Positions 28,475 through 37,190 of a DNA stretch of 64,000 bases are shown piece by piece. A model generated the notes under the pieces. The model saw only the letters and a list, made by a program, of their open reading frames with translations, had not been told where the DNA came from and did not search any database. Location: the NCBI RefSeq assembly GCF_900103985.1, contig NZ_FNIE01000002.1, positions 310,001-374,000 of the forward strand, written 5' to 3'. The translations under genes were made by a program, and so were the position numbers. Position 1 is the first letter of the stretch; every line of letters begins with the position of its first letter. Source of the DNA: Actinacidiphila guanduensis. GTDB taxonomy: Bacteria > Actinomycetota > Actinomycetes > Streptomycetales > Streptomycetaceae.

Positions 28475-28725
28475 GATCACGTCCTTCCCTCGGGGGCCGA
28501 TGTCCCAAGCCTTCCCGAGGCCAACGCCTTGCGTCCCAGGTTCAGTTGCCCTGAATCAGCAACCTTACGCAACCGCGGCGAACGACTGAGCAACTTCGCG
28601 CAACTTCCGTGGCTCCGGCAACGCCCGCTCCCTAACGTCCCGTTCATGGCCGGCGCACGCCAGACCCGGGACGCCGGTCAGCCCCCGAACCGCAACGGCA
28701 CGACCTGTCTCCGAAGGGGTAGTCC

Positions 28726-29226
28726 ATGACCGTCACGCTCGACCGGACCGCAGGGACGCGCACGCGCGATCCGAAGGAACTCCTCAACTCCGTCCAGCCC
28801 CACGTCACGCAGTTGACGGTCAACGTGCTGGACCGCGGCATGACCCTCTGGGACCGAGAGGTCGCCCTGCTGCTGCGCGACAACACGATGGTCCGCGACA
28901 TGGCCGAGCGCATCCTCGGCAACGCCGTCATGTACACCGTCGGCTGCATGGAGCACAGCGAGGTGCACCTGGGCGTCGGCAAGCTCGTGGACATCGGCGT
29001 TCACCAGCTCATTCTCGACATGCCGGTGTGGTGGGCGCTCTGCCACGTGTACAACGAGGGGCGCTACAAGCACCACGCGCCGTTCATCGAGCGCCGGAGC
29101 GACGGCCTGTGCCTGCGGACGGCGGACTTCCTGGTGTCCATCGGCTTCGACGTCGACCAGGAACTCTGGGCGATCGACGGGGCGGAATGCTCGCCGTGCG
29201 ACAACAAGGTGCCCGACAGCCACTGA
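28726..29226 (+). CDS. Conserved hypothetical protein divergent from the XRE locus
   Basis: 166 residues from the ATG at 28726 (GAAGGGG upstream). No signal peptide or membrane helix. It is mainly helical, with a Cys/His cluster near the middle (VGCMEHSEVHLG) and further Cys in WWALCHVYNE, GLCLRTA and ECSPCDNK. This could indicate metal binding. It is divergent from the DUF6879 gene across a 251-base gap that should hold both promoters. I do not recognise the family. Confidence 0.7.
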   Translation: MTVTLDRTAGTRTRDPKELLNSVQPHVTQLTVNVLDRGMTLWDREVALLLRDNTMVRDMAERILGNAVMYTVGCMEHSEVHLGVGKLVDIGVHQLILDMPVWWALCHVYNEGRYKHHAPFIERRSDGLCLRTADFLVSIGFDVDQELWAIDGAECSPCDNKVPDSH

Positions 29227-29294
29227 ACAATTCCACGCTGGCCCCCGTCCCCGGTCAGCAGGGGCGGGGCCGGCCCTATGCGAGGGGTAGCGGC

Positions 29295-29951
29295 GTGTCC
29301 GTGCGACATGACATCGACGCCGAAAGGGAGCTGTGGGACGCCTACGCGGCTTCCGCGTTGAAAGGGGACGCGGAGGCGAGCTTCTGCTGGACGCAGTACG
29401 CCGGGCACGGGCCCGGGGTGGAACTGCTCGGGGAGCCGCGGTCCGTACTGGAGATCGGGTGCGGTACCGGCCGCGCGCTCGCGTACCTTGCTCGACGCGG
29501 TGTCGCCGCTCGGGGTGTCGACCTGTCGCCCGTCATGGTGAAGGCGACCACCGCGAAGTGGGCCGGCAGCGGGGCCGAGTTCGTGTGCTCCGAGGTGCTC
29601 GAGTACCTGGGTGAGCACGAGGATACGTACGACGCCGTCTACTCGATCTTCGGGGCCGCCTGGTTCACCGACCCCGGACGCCTGTTCCCCCTGGTCCGGC
29701 GGCGCCTCACGCCCGGCGGGGTCTTCGTCTTCTCCCAGCCCCCGGCCATTCCCGGCGCGTACGGGCCGCAGGGCATGTACAAGGGCGGCTTCGCCGGGAA
29801 GGCCATGTACACGTACCGCTACAGCTACCGTCCGGCGGTCTGGGAACGCCTGCTCACCCGCGCGGGCTTTGCCACGGCCTGCGCGCGGATCCTCGACGCA
29901 CCCCACCCCGGACACATCGGAACCCTGCTGGTCCATGCGGTCGCCCCATGA
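29295..29951 (+). CDS. Class I SAM-dependent methyltransferase
   Basis: 218 residues from the GTG at 29295 with GAGGGG upstream; the longer frame overlaps the previous gene and is unlikely. The SAM-binding motif I is VLEIGCGTGRALAYLA (~50-65), with GVDLSPVMV for motif II and TYDAVYSIFGAAWFTDP for motif III. The end (TRAGFATACARILDAP) is the usual terminal strand. The substrate cannot be predicted. It starts 69 bases after the previous gene and may be co-transcribed. Confidence 0.85.
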   Translation: MSVRHDIDAERELWDAYAASALKGDAEASFCWTQYAGHGPGVELLGEPRSVLEIGCGTGRALAYLARRGVAARGVDLSPVMVKATTAKWAGSGAEFVCSEVLEYLGEHEDTYDAVYSIFGAAWFTDPGRLFPLVRRRLTPGGVFVFSQPPAIPGAYGPQGMYKGGFAGKAMYTYRYSYRPAVWERLLTRAGFATACARILDAPHPGHIGTLLVHAVAP

Positions 29952-29973
29952 CCGTTGGAGGACACTGGGGGTG

Positions 29974-30801
29974 ATGGGGGTCTTTCAGGGGGTGGGTGGC
30001 GTGGAGCGCACCGGTGGTACGGGGTACGGGGAGCAGGGCGGGGCGAGTGACTACGAACTCGCGCCGCCTCGTGGGGATTACGAGCTCGCGCCTCCCCGGA
30101 GGGTGGAGCCGCGTGAAGGGTTCGGCGACCGGGCGGTGACGGAGTCCGCTGCGGGCGGACCTGGTGGCGTGCCTTCGGACGAGGCCGTTGTTTCACTGAC
30201 GCCCGAGCCCGTGACGCCGGCGCCTGCGGCCACTTCGCCGGGAGCCGCGCCCGTGGCGCCCGCAGTTCCGCTGACAGGCCCGGCCGTTACGCCCGCTGCC
30301 GTGCCGCCGACGCCCGCATCCGTGGCGCCCGCCGGTCCGTTGGCGCCTGCGGCCGTCGCGCCGCCCGCGCCCGGAGCCGTTACGCCTTCCCTCCCACCGC
30401 CCCCTCCGTACGCGCCCGGGCCCTCTCCGTACGCGCCCGGCACCCCTCCGTACGCGGCGGCGCCCAACTTCGCGTCCCCTTACGGTCCTGCGGCCGCACC
30501 GCCCCAACCAGGCCCGGCTGGGCCCGAGTTCCTGGTCATGGATCGGCGGAACGCGGTCGTTGCCGACGGGGGCGGGATCTCGCTCGGGAAGGACGGGCGC
30601 GTCGTCGAACTTCCGTGGGGGGACGTCGAAGTGGCCTGGGCCGAGCGGCGGGAGGGGCGGCGGAGCGTCCTGTCCGTCGTGGTGCTGCAGTACGACGGCA
30701 CCGCTCACACCTGCGAGGTCACCGCCGGCTCGCCGGGCGAACTCCAGGCGTGGCTGGGCGCGTTCACGGCTCTGACGGCCTACTACCGGGTGGACGGCTG
30801 A
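29974..30801 (+). CDS. Proline-rich protein with a PH-like C-terminal domain
   Basis: 275 residues from the ATG at 29974 with GGAGGAC upstream, 22 bases after the methyltransferase. Residues 1-185 are low-complexity Pro/Ala/Val (repeats of PPYAPGPSPYAPG), probably disordered. Residues ~188-272 form a compact beta-rich domain (EFLVMDRRNAVVADGGGI through LQAWLGAFTALTAYYR) that resembles small PH-like folds. No signal peptide. Function unknown. The disordered part is typical of Streptomyces scaffold proteins. Confidence 0.7.
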   Translation: MGVFQGVGGVERTGGTGYGEQGGASDYELAPPRGDYELAPPRRVEPREGFGDRAVTESAAGGPGGVPSDEAVVSLTPEPVTPAPAATSPGAAPVAPAVPLTGPAVTPAAVPPTPASVAPAGPLAPAAVAPPAPGAVTPSLPPPPPYAPGPSPYAPGTPPYAAAPNFASPYGPAAAPPQPGPAGPEFLVMDRRNAVVADGGGISLGKDGRVVELPWGDVEVAWAERREGRRSVLSVVVLQYDGTAHTCEVTAGSPGELQAWLGAFTALTAYYRVDG

Positions 30802-30948
30802 GCGGCGCCGCCTGGCGGGGCAGCGGTACGGGGTGCCCAGGAGGGTGGCCGGTTCGTGGTGGTAGCTCGCGTCTTCCGGACCGCGCGCGGCTGCGGAACC
30901 AGTCGCGCTGCCCGGCCGGCACCCGGCTGCTAGAGGCGGCGGCTGGCA
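30802..30948. other. Gap downstream of the proline-rich gene
   Basis: No supportable gene. Together with the methyltransferase remnant and 31102-31260 it makes a 459-base gap before the response-regulator gene. Confidence 0.3.
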
Positions 30949-31101
30949 GCTCACGGCGGTCACCGCCGTACGGCCGAAGCCGGCGCCGAGCGCGGCCACC
31001 GCACGGGCCTGCTCGGGCGGCAGGTAGAAGAGGACGCCCTCGGCGACGTACGCCACCGGGCGCCCGCCGCCCCACCGTACGGACGTCGGGAAAGCCGTCA
31101 C
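30949..31101 (-). pseudogene. Remnant of a class I methyltransferase (leucine carboxyl methyltransferase type)
   Basis: About 50 codons read PVAYVAEGVLFYLPPEQ followed by ARAVAALGAGFG. This is a hallmark segment of the SAM-dependent methyltransferase family that includes leucine carboxyl methyltransferases and tetracenomycin-type enzymes. Both the upstream SAM-binding part and the downstream part are missing in this frame, and the surrounding frames hold only low-complexity sequence. It is a gene fragment, not an active gene. Confidence 0.55.
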
Positions 31102-31260
31102 CCGCAGGCGAACGGCGCTCCCACCCGCGCGCGGACACCGCCCGCACCGGCGGACGCAGGCCCGCGGACCCCTCGTCCCGCCCCCGGCGGAACCAGATTC
31201 TCAGAGTTTTCACAGATTCGGCCAAGGCGGATTTCATAGCGCGCCCACAGGGTGGTCACC

Positions 31261-32049
31261 ATGGCTACGACCTCATCCGCGGCCGCCTCCCGGGCCGCCA
31301 CCGCGTACACCGTCCCCGCCCAGTCCACCGGCCAGGAGCTGGCCCGACCCGACGGCACTCCCGTCCAGGTGCTGGTGGTCGACGACGAGACCCCGCTCGC
31401 CGACCTGCTCTCGATGGCCCTGCGCTACGAGGGCTGGCAGGTCCGCACCGAGGCCGACGGCGCCGGCGCCCTGCGCTCGGCCCGCGAGCAGCGGCCCGAC
31501 GCCGTCGTCCTCGACGTGATGCTGCCCGACATGGACGGCCTGGAGGTGCTGGCCCGGCTGCGCCGCGAGACCCCGGACGTGCCGGTTCTCTTCCTGACCG
31601 CCAAGGACGCGGTGGAGGACCGGATCGCCGGCCTGACCGCGGGCGGCGACGACTACGTCACCAAGCCCTTCAGCCTGGAGGAGGTCGTCGCCCGGCTGCG
31701 CGGCCTGCTGCGCCGCTCCGGCGCCGCCGCCGTGCGCAACGAGTCGCTGCTGATCGTCGGCGACCTGGTGCTCAACGAGGACAGCCACGAGGTCAGCCGC
31801 GGCGGCACCGACATCCACCTGACCGCCACCGAGTTCGAGCTGCTGCGCTACCTGATGCGCAACCCGCGCCGGGTGCTGAGCAAGGCGCAGATCCTGGACC
31901 GGGTCTGGTCCTACGACTTCGGCGGCCAGGCCAACGTCGTCGAGCTCTACATCTCCTACCTGCGCCGCAAGATCGACGCCGGCCGCACGCCGATGATCCA
32001 CACCCGGCGCGGCGCGGGCTACCTGATCAAGCCCGGCGAAGGCGCGTGA
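31261..32049 (+). CDS. OmpR-family response regulator
   Basis: 262 residues from the ATG at 31261 (GGGTGG upstream). An Ala/Ser-rich N-terminus of ~35 residues is followed by a receiver domain (~38-155) with VVDDETPLA, phospho-acceptor Asp in VVLDVMLPDMDG, and LTAKD and KPFS motifs. The winged helix follows (~165-260; TEFELLRYLMRNPRRVLSK, YISYLRRKID, IHTRRGAGYLI). It is translationally coupled to the kinase: the kinase GTG overlaps this stop codon as GTGA. Confidence 0.92.
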   Translation: MATTSSAAASRAATAYTVPAQSTGQELARPDGTPVQVLVVDDETPLADLLSMALRYEGWQVRTEADGAGALRSAREQRPDAVVLDVMLPDMDGLEVLARLRRETPDVPVLFLTAKDAVEDRIAGLTAGGDDYVTKPFSLEEVVARLRGLLRRSGAAAVRNESLLIVGDLVLNEDSHEVSRGGTDIHLTATEFELLRYLMRNPRRVLSKAQILDRVWSYDFGGQANVVELYISYLRRKIDAGRTPMIHTRRGAGYLIKPGEGA

Positions 32050-34346
32050 CGCCGGCCCGCCCCCCGCACACCGCGCCGCCCACCGCCGGGCCCGCCGCGC
32101 CACCGGAAGGCTCGCCGCCGGAAGCGGTCCCACGGGAGGCAGCCTCAGCGGCAGGGGCCTCGCGTGAACCCGCCTTGCCGGATGCGATCTCGCCTGAACC
32201 CGCCCTGCCGGCAGGGGCCTCGCGTGAACCTGCCCTGCCGGAAGCGGTCTCACGAGGAGCGGCCTCACTGGCAGCGGCTTCGCGTGGACCCGCCTCAGCG
32301 GAAGCGGTCTCACGTGGACCCGTCCCACCAGACGCGGTTTCGCGCGAAGCGGCCTTGCCGGATGCGGCCTCGCGTGAAGCAGCCTCACCGGATGCGGTCT
32401 CACGAGAACCCGTCCTACCAGACGCGGCTTCGCGAGGACTGGCCTCGCCGGATGTGCCCTCGCGTGAGCCCGGCGCACGAAGAGCCGCCCTCGCCGAGGC
32501 CGCCCCGACCGAGACGGCCGAGCCCCGGACGGCCTCCCCTGAAGCCGAGGCCGAAGGCCAAGCCCAAGTCCGCCTCCCGTCAGAGCCGTCAGCGCCGTCA
32601 GCGCTGCCGGTGCCGCCGCAGCCGCCCGGGGCCCCCGCGCCCCGGCCGACCGCAGCCGGCCCCGGCAGCTCGGGCAGACCTGGCGACCCCGGTGACCCCG
32701 GCGACCTCGCCAGCCCCGTGACACCCATGGCACCCGCTGTCCCAGCGGCCCCCGCCGCACACCGCCGCCTGCCTGCCCGGCCGCTGCGCCGCCGACCCGC
32801 CTGGTCGCTGCGCCGCAGGCTCGTCGCCTCCTGCGTGGCCCTGGTCGCCGCGGTGTGCGCGGTGATCGGCGGCGTCACGATATTCGCGCTGCACGACTTC
32901 CTCTACGGCCAGCTCGACGGCAAGGTGCGCGACGCGGTGGCCAGGGCGGAGGGGCCGCGCGACCGCGGGCAGGCCCCCGGCGGGCTGCCGCCGGAGGCGC
33001 GGGGGGCGGTCGGTCGGGGCGACGGGCCCGGCGGGCTGCCGTTCGTCTTCCGCACCGGCGGCGGGCAGCCCGGCGAGACGGTCGCCGCGCTCGTCGGCGC
33101 GGACGGCGGCGTCAGCCAGGCCGCGGTCGGCGCCACCGACCCCGGCACCGGACAGCTCGGCCCGAGCTACCTCAAGCCGGACCAGGCCGCCGCCTTCGCC
33201 GCCGTGCCGCGCGACGGCGACCCGCACACCCTGAGCGTGCCCGGCCTCGGCCAGTACCGGGTGGCCTCCGCCGCCCCCGGCCCCGACGGCAGCATCATCC
33301 TGGTGGGGCTGAGCACGGCCGGGGTGCGGGACACCCTGTCCACCCTGGTGTGGGTGGAGGTGTCGGTCTCGGTGGCCGGGCTGCTGGCCGCGGGGCTGGC
33401 CGGCGCCGCCCTGGTGCGCATCGCGCTCAAGCCGCTGCGCCGGGTGGCCGCCACCGCCACCCGCGTCTCCGAACTGCCGCTGCACCGCGGCGAGGTGGCG
33501 CTGCACGAGCGGGTCCCCGACTCCCACACCGACCCCCGCACGGAGGTCGGCCAGGTGGGTGCCGCGCTCAACCGCATGCTCGGCCATGTGGGTTCGGCGC
33601 TGCACGCCCGCCAGGAGAGCGAGACCCGGGTACGGCAGTTCGTCGCCGACGCCAGCCACGAGCTGCGCACCCCGCTCGCCGCCATACGCGGCTACGCCGA
33701 ACTCACCCGCCGCGGCCACGAGCCCGCCGGGCCCGACACCCGGCACGCGCTGGGCCGTATCGAATCCGAGGCCGCGCGGATGACGACGCTGGTCGAGGAC
33801 CTGCTGCTGCTCGCCCGCCTCGACGCGGGCCGGCCGGTGGACCGGGTGGAGACGGACCTGTCGCCGCTGGTGGTGGACTCCGTCAGCGACGCCCGCGCGG
33901 CCGGCCCCGACCACAAGTGGCGCCTCGACCTGCCCGACGAGCCGGCCACGGTCCGCGGTGACGCCCAGCGGCTGCAGCAGGTGCTGGCCAACTTGCTGGC
34001 CAACGCGCGCACCCACACCCCGCCGGGCACCACCGTCACCGCCCGGGTGCGGCGGCTGTGGGGGGCGGTGAGGCTGTGGGTGGAGGACGACGGGCCCGGC
34101 ATCCCGCCGGAGTTGCAGCGGCACGTCTTCGAGCGCTTCGCCCGCGGCGACGCCTCCCGCTCACGGGCGGCCGGCAGCACGGGGCTCGGCCTGGCGATCG
34201 TGCAGTCGGTGGTGGCCGCGCACGGCGGCGAGGTGGGCGTGACGTCGGCGCCCGGCCGGACGGTCTTCCACGTCACGCTGCCGGCATCGCGCCCGGGCGG
34301 CCCCCACGGCGTCCACCCGCCCGACGGACCTGCCACGAACGGCTGA
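32046..34346 (+). CDS. Sensor histidine kinase with an 11-copy decapeptide repeat at its N-terminus
   Basis: 766 residues from the GTG at 32046. Residues 31-140 are eleven decapeptides of the type EPALPDAVSR. A Pro/Ala/Gly-rich stretch runs to ~250. TM1 is at ~259-281, an extracellular domain at ~285-435, TM2 at ~437-460 and HAMP at ~460-520. HisKA is at about residue 538 (ADASHELRTPLAAIRGY) and the HATPase at ~640-750 (LLANARTHTPPGT, VEDDGPGIPP, STGLGLAIV). The core is a complete OmpR-type kinase and should phosphorylate the regulator just upstream. The long cytoplasmic N-terminal repeat is not part of the family plan, and a shorter start near residue 228 or later could exist. Confidence 0.88.
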   Translation: MTPARPPHTAPPTAGPAAPPEGSPPEAVPREAASAAGASREPALPDAISPEPALPAGASREPALPEAVSRGAASLAAASRGPASAEAVSRGPVPPDAVSREAALPDAASREAASPDAVSREPVLPDAASRGLASPDVPSREPGARRAALAEAAPTETAEPRTASPEAEAEGQAQVRLPSEPSAPSALPVPPQPPGAPAPRPTAAGPGSSGRPGDPGDPGDLASPVTPMAPAVPAAPAAHRRLPARPLRRRPAWSLRRRLVASCVALVAAVCAVIGGVTIFALHDFLYGQLDGKVRDAVARAEGPRDRGQAPGGLPPEARGAVGRGDGPGGLPFVFRTGGGQPGETVAALVGADGGVSQAAVGATDPGTGQLGPSYLKPDQAAAFAAVPRDGDPHTLSVPGLGQYRVASAAPGPDGSIILVGLSTAGVRDTLSTLVWVEVSVSVAGLLAAGLAGAALVRIALKPLRRVAATATRVSELPLHRGEVALHERVPDSHTDPRTEVGQVGAALNRMLGHVGSALHARQESETRVRQFVADASHELRTPLAAIRGYAELTRRGHEPAGPDTRHALGRIESEAARMTTLVEDLLLLARLDAGRPVDRVETDLSPLVVDSVSDARAAGPDHKWRLDLPDEPATVRGDAQRLQQVLANLLANARTHTPPGTTVTARVRRLWGAVRLWVEDDGPGIPPELQRHVFERFARGDASRSRAAGSTGLGLAIVQSVVAAHGGEVGVTSAPGRTVFHVTLPASRPGGPHGVHPPDGPATNG

Positions 34347-34895
34347 TGACAGCCGACGCGGCCTCCACGAACGAGTGATGCGCCCGCGATACGAGGTGAC
34401 CCCGAGCGCGTACGGCGAAGGGCCCGCACGGCAATTGGTGCACGGGCCTTCGCCCGGACGGCAGCGCGAGCCCGTAGGCGTACCGGTGAGCGACCGCGCG
34501 GCAGGCGGGTCCGACGCTGCCCGTGGATGGCAGACCGAGCCCGGACGCGCACCTGCGAACGACCGGGCGCCGGGCTGGTCCGCGTCTGCACTCGGACGCA
34601 GCCCGTGCGCGTACTGGTGAACCGACCCGCGGGGCAGGGGGCCCGGTCTGCGCCTCGGCGGCAGCGCGTGCCTCTATCCGTACCCGCGAACTGGCCCGCG
34701 CGGCAGGCGTGTCCAAGCCTGCGCCCGCGGCGCGGGTCCGTACGCGGCATGGGCCCGCGCCCGGACCCTGCCCGGAGCCGCGCGGTGGGCCGCCCGTTTC
34801 CGTACCGGCTACGGCTACGGAACCGGGACCGCAGTCACGCCGCCCGCGCGGGGAAGCCGCACCCCGTGGACGGTCGGGGCGTTCCGCCGACTGCG
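34347..34895. repeat. Intergenic stretch of decayed tandem repeats
   Basis: 549 bases between two convergent genes. Degenerate units of about 90 bases recur, with pieces such as ACCGGTGAGCGACCGCGCGG, GAACGACCGGGCGCCGGG and GAACCGACCCGCGGGGCAGG. A shorter unit containing CCACGAACG is seen twice across the kinase stop codon (near 34335 and 34365). The open frames here have no protein-like composition. Confidence 0.5.
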
Positions 34896-35357
34896 TCAGG
34901 CCAGCCGGGCGGGGAAGCCGCCCGTGGCGACCGGGCTCCACCGCTCGGGGGTGACGCGGATCAGCGACTTGCCCTGACGGATCATCGCCTCGCGGTACTC
35001 GGCCCAGTCGGGGTGCTCGCCGGAGATGTTGCGGTAGTACTCCACGAAGGCGTCCAGCGCCTCGGGTACGTCGAGCACTTCGGCGGTGCCGTCGACCTGG
35101 ACCCAGGGGCCGTTCCAGTCGTCGGAGAGCACGACGAGGCTGACCCGCGGGTCGCGGCGGGCGTTGCGGGTCTTGGCCCGCTCGGGGTAGGTGGACACGA
35201 CGATCCGGCCGGAGTCGTCCACCCCGCAGGTGAGCGGCGAGCCCTGGGGCCGCCCGTCGGCGCGGGTGGTGATCAGGATGGCGCGGTGCCGGGGCCGTAC
35301 GAAGTCCAGCAGTTCGTCGAGCCCGACGGTGGTGTTGGTGGCGATGTTGGGAGCCAT
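34896..35357 (-). CDS. PPOX-class F420-dependent oxidoreductase
   Basis: 153 residues, a split beta-barrel flavin/deazaflavin-binding protein. Motifs: LITTRADGRPQGSPLT, IVVSTYPERAKTRNARRDPR and SLVVLSDDWNGPWVQVDGTAEV. This is the pattern of the F420-dependent PPOX-like family common in Streptomyces and mycobacteria, which reduces small molecules with F420H2. The physiological substrate is unknown. The ATG at 35357 gives the family length. The gene stands alone, convergent with the sensor kinase. Confidence 0.85.
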   Translation of the reverse strand: MAPNIATNTTVGLDELLDFVRPRHRAILITTRADGRPQGSPLTCGVDDSGRIVVSTYPERAKTRNARRDPRVSLVVLSDDWNGPWVQVDGTAEVLDVPEALDAFVEYYRNISGEHPDWAEYREAMIRQGKSLIRVTPERWSPVATGGFPARLA

Positions 35358-35913
35358 GACGGCAGCCTACGTCGGGCCCGGGCGGGCGGTCCGTAAGGCT
35401 GTGGGCAGGTCACGGGGGGCAAGCCTCGCGAGGACTCCCGCACGAGCAGGAGGACTCCTCTATGAGCCGGGCGTGATCCCGTACGGGGCGGAGGACTCCG
35501 GTACGAGCCGGGCGCGGCCCCGTACGAGCCTCGCGCAGCCGTGTACGAACCGAGAACTCTCTTACGGGCCGAAGAACCCCGTACCGCCGGAGCGCCGCCC
35601 CGAAGGGAAAGTGCGGCGCCCGTGAATAGGTCCCGGCGGTCGGCCTCGGCCGTCCCCTGCTTCCGCCGCCGCCAGGACCCGTCCCGTGCCGTGCGCCCCT
35701 GGGCCTCTCCGCTGTGGCGAGGGGCGCGGCGGCCGGGAGCTGATTCGTCGTGCTGCTTCTCCTGCCTGCCGTTTACCCGGGGCAGGGCCCACTGACGCGT
35801 TCCATGGTTGCCTGAAGCAACCGTAAGAGCGTTCCGTGTACACCGCAAGAGCTCCCCGCGTCTCGGGGCGCCCCCGCGGCCTCACGGTCGGCGGTCCGGC
35901 TGTGCGGGACGGC
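35358..35913. repeat. Intergenic region with short decayed repeats
   Basis: 556 bases without a gene. Between about 35440 and 35600 a degenerate unit with CTCCGGTACGAGCCGGGCG and CCCGTACG elements recurs at least four times. The rest is featureless, with the promoter of the PPOX gene expected near 35360-35400. Confidence 0.45.
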
Positions 35914-36852
35914 TCAGGAGGACGCCTCCGTGAGTTCCGTCACCTCCGCCGGGGTGAGCTGCAGTCCGGCCACGGCCAGCAGCGCGGGCAGCTGCTCGGG
36001 GGTGCGGGCGCTGGCGATCGGGGCGACCACCGTGGGCTGCGCGGCGAGCCAGGCCAGGGCCACCGTGGCGACTTCGGCGTCGTGCGCGGCCGCGATCCGG
36101 TCCAGTGCCTCGAGCACCTTCGGGCCGGACGCGGTCTGCAGGTAGCCGGCCGCGCGCTCGGAGCGCACGCTCTCCACGGCCGGGCCGCCCGGGCGGTACT
36201 TGCCGGTGAGGAAGCCGGAGGCGAGGCCGAAGTACGGGGCGGCGGACAGGCCGCGGGCGGCGACGAGGTCGGCGAGCGGGCCCTCGTAGCTGTCGCGCTC
36301 GACGAGGTTGTACTTCGGCTGCAGGATCTCGTAGCGGGCCAGGCCCTCGCGCTCGGAGAAGTCCAGTGAGGCGGCGAGCCGTTCGGGCGAGATGTTCGAG
36401 GCGCCGATGGCCCGCACCTTGCCCGCCTTCACCAGATCGTCCAGCGCGGTGATGATCTCCTCCACGGGCGTGGAGGGGTCGTCGAAGTGCGTGTAGTAGA
36501 GGTCGATGTACTCGGTGCCCAGACGGCGCAGGGACGCCTCGGCGCCCTTCTTGATCGTCTCGGCCTTCAGGCCCTTGAAGTCCGGGTGGCTGCCGACCTT
36601 GGTGGCGACCACGATGTCGTCCCGGCGGCCGCGGCGGGCCAGCCAGTGGCCGATGATCGTCTCGGACTCGCCCCCGGAGTTGCCCGGGACCCAGGCGGAG
36701 TAGACGTCCGCGGTGTCGATGAAGTCGCCGCCCGCGGCGGCGAAGGCGTCCAGGACGGTGAAGGACTGCGCCTCGTCCGCGGACCAGCCGAAGACGTTGC
36801 CGCCCAGCGAGAGCGGGAAGACGTCGAGTTCAGAGTTGCCGATGCGTGCCAT
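35914..36852 (-). CDS. Aldo/keto reductase
   Basis: 312 residues, close to the family length. Catalytic tetrad by eye: Asp in DFIDTADVYSAW with Tyr, Lys in VVATKVGSH, and His in LYYTHFDDPST. The NADPH-binding end is PIASARTPEQLPALL. The long form with GWSADEAQSF resembles the YajO/Tas-type group. It reduces aldehydes or ketones with NADPH; substrate unknown. The gene lies upstream of and divergent from a small membrane-protein gene. Confidence 0.88.
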   Translation of the reverse strand: MARIGNSELDVFPLSLGGNVFGWSADEAQSFTVLDAFAAAGGDFIDTADVYSAWVPGNSGGESETIIGHWLARRGRRDDIVVATKVGSHPDFKGLKAETIKKGAEASLRRLGTEYIDLYYTHFDDPSTPVEEIITALDDLVKAGKVRAIGASNISPERLAASLDFSEREGLARYEILQPKYNLVERDSYEGPLADLVAARGLSAAPYFGLASGFLTGKYRPGGPAVESVRSERAAGYLQTASGPKVLEALDRIAAAHDAEVATVALAWLAAQPTVVAPIASARTPEQLPALLAVAGLQLTPAEVTELTEASS

Positions 36853-36912
36853 GTGTCAAGGCAACAAGAGGGGGGTGCGGGCTGTTCCGCCGACACGCTA
36901 GGGTCAGGCGGC

Positions 36913-37110
36913 ATGTCGAACTCCACGCCCAACCCTGAGAACAACTACGACCCGGCGGGCAGCACGCAGATGTTCCGTGCGTTCGTCGACGAGCAGCCGG
37001 CGCCCGCGCAGGTGCAGCAGGCCCAGACCCGTAGCCGGGCCGGCCTGGTGATCGGTGTGATCATCGCCGTGGTGGTCATCGTGGGAGTGGTCGCGCTCGC
37101 GCTGAAGTAG
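36913..37110 (+). CDS. Small single-pass membrane protein
   Basis: 65 residues from the ATG at 36913. The hydrophilic N-terminus (MSNSTPNPENNYDPAGSTQM) is followed by Gln/Pro-rich sequence and one C-terminal helix (LVIGVIIAVVVIVGVVALAL, ~45-64). The C-terminus is at the membrane. A TAGGGT box lies 13 bases upstream, so the transcript could have a very short leader. It is probably a conserved Streptomyces protein of unknown role. Confidence 0.75.
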   Translation: MSNSTPNPENNYDPAGSTQMFRAFVDEQPAPAQVQQAQTRSRAGLVIGVIIAVVVIVGVVALALK

Positions 37111-37190
37111 CCTCGCGCGGGCACCTGGCGCGGACGGCCCGGCGGCTGCCGCGGCTGTCCTGGGGCGGCCGGCGACCACTCCTCCCCTTC

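Noticed and set aside
30615..34346. A 1243-codon frame that could fuse an N-terminal piece to the sensor kinase
   Set aside because: Upstream of 32046 it runs out of frame through the response-regulator gene; the GTGA overlap at 32046 is the sensible start.
34527..35396. A 289-codon plus-strand frame
   Set aside because: It crosses decayed repeats and then runs antisense to the PPOX gene, with no protein-like features.
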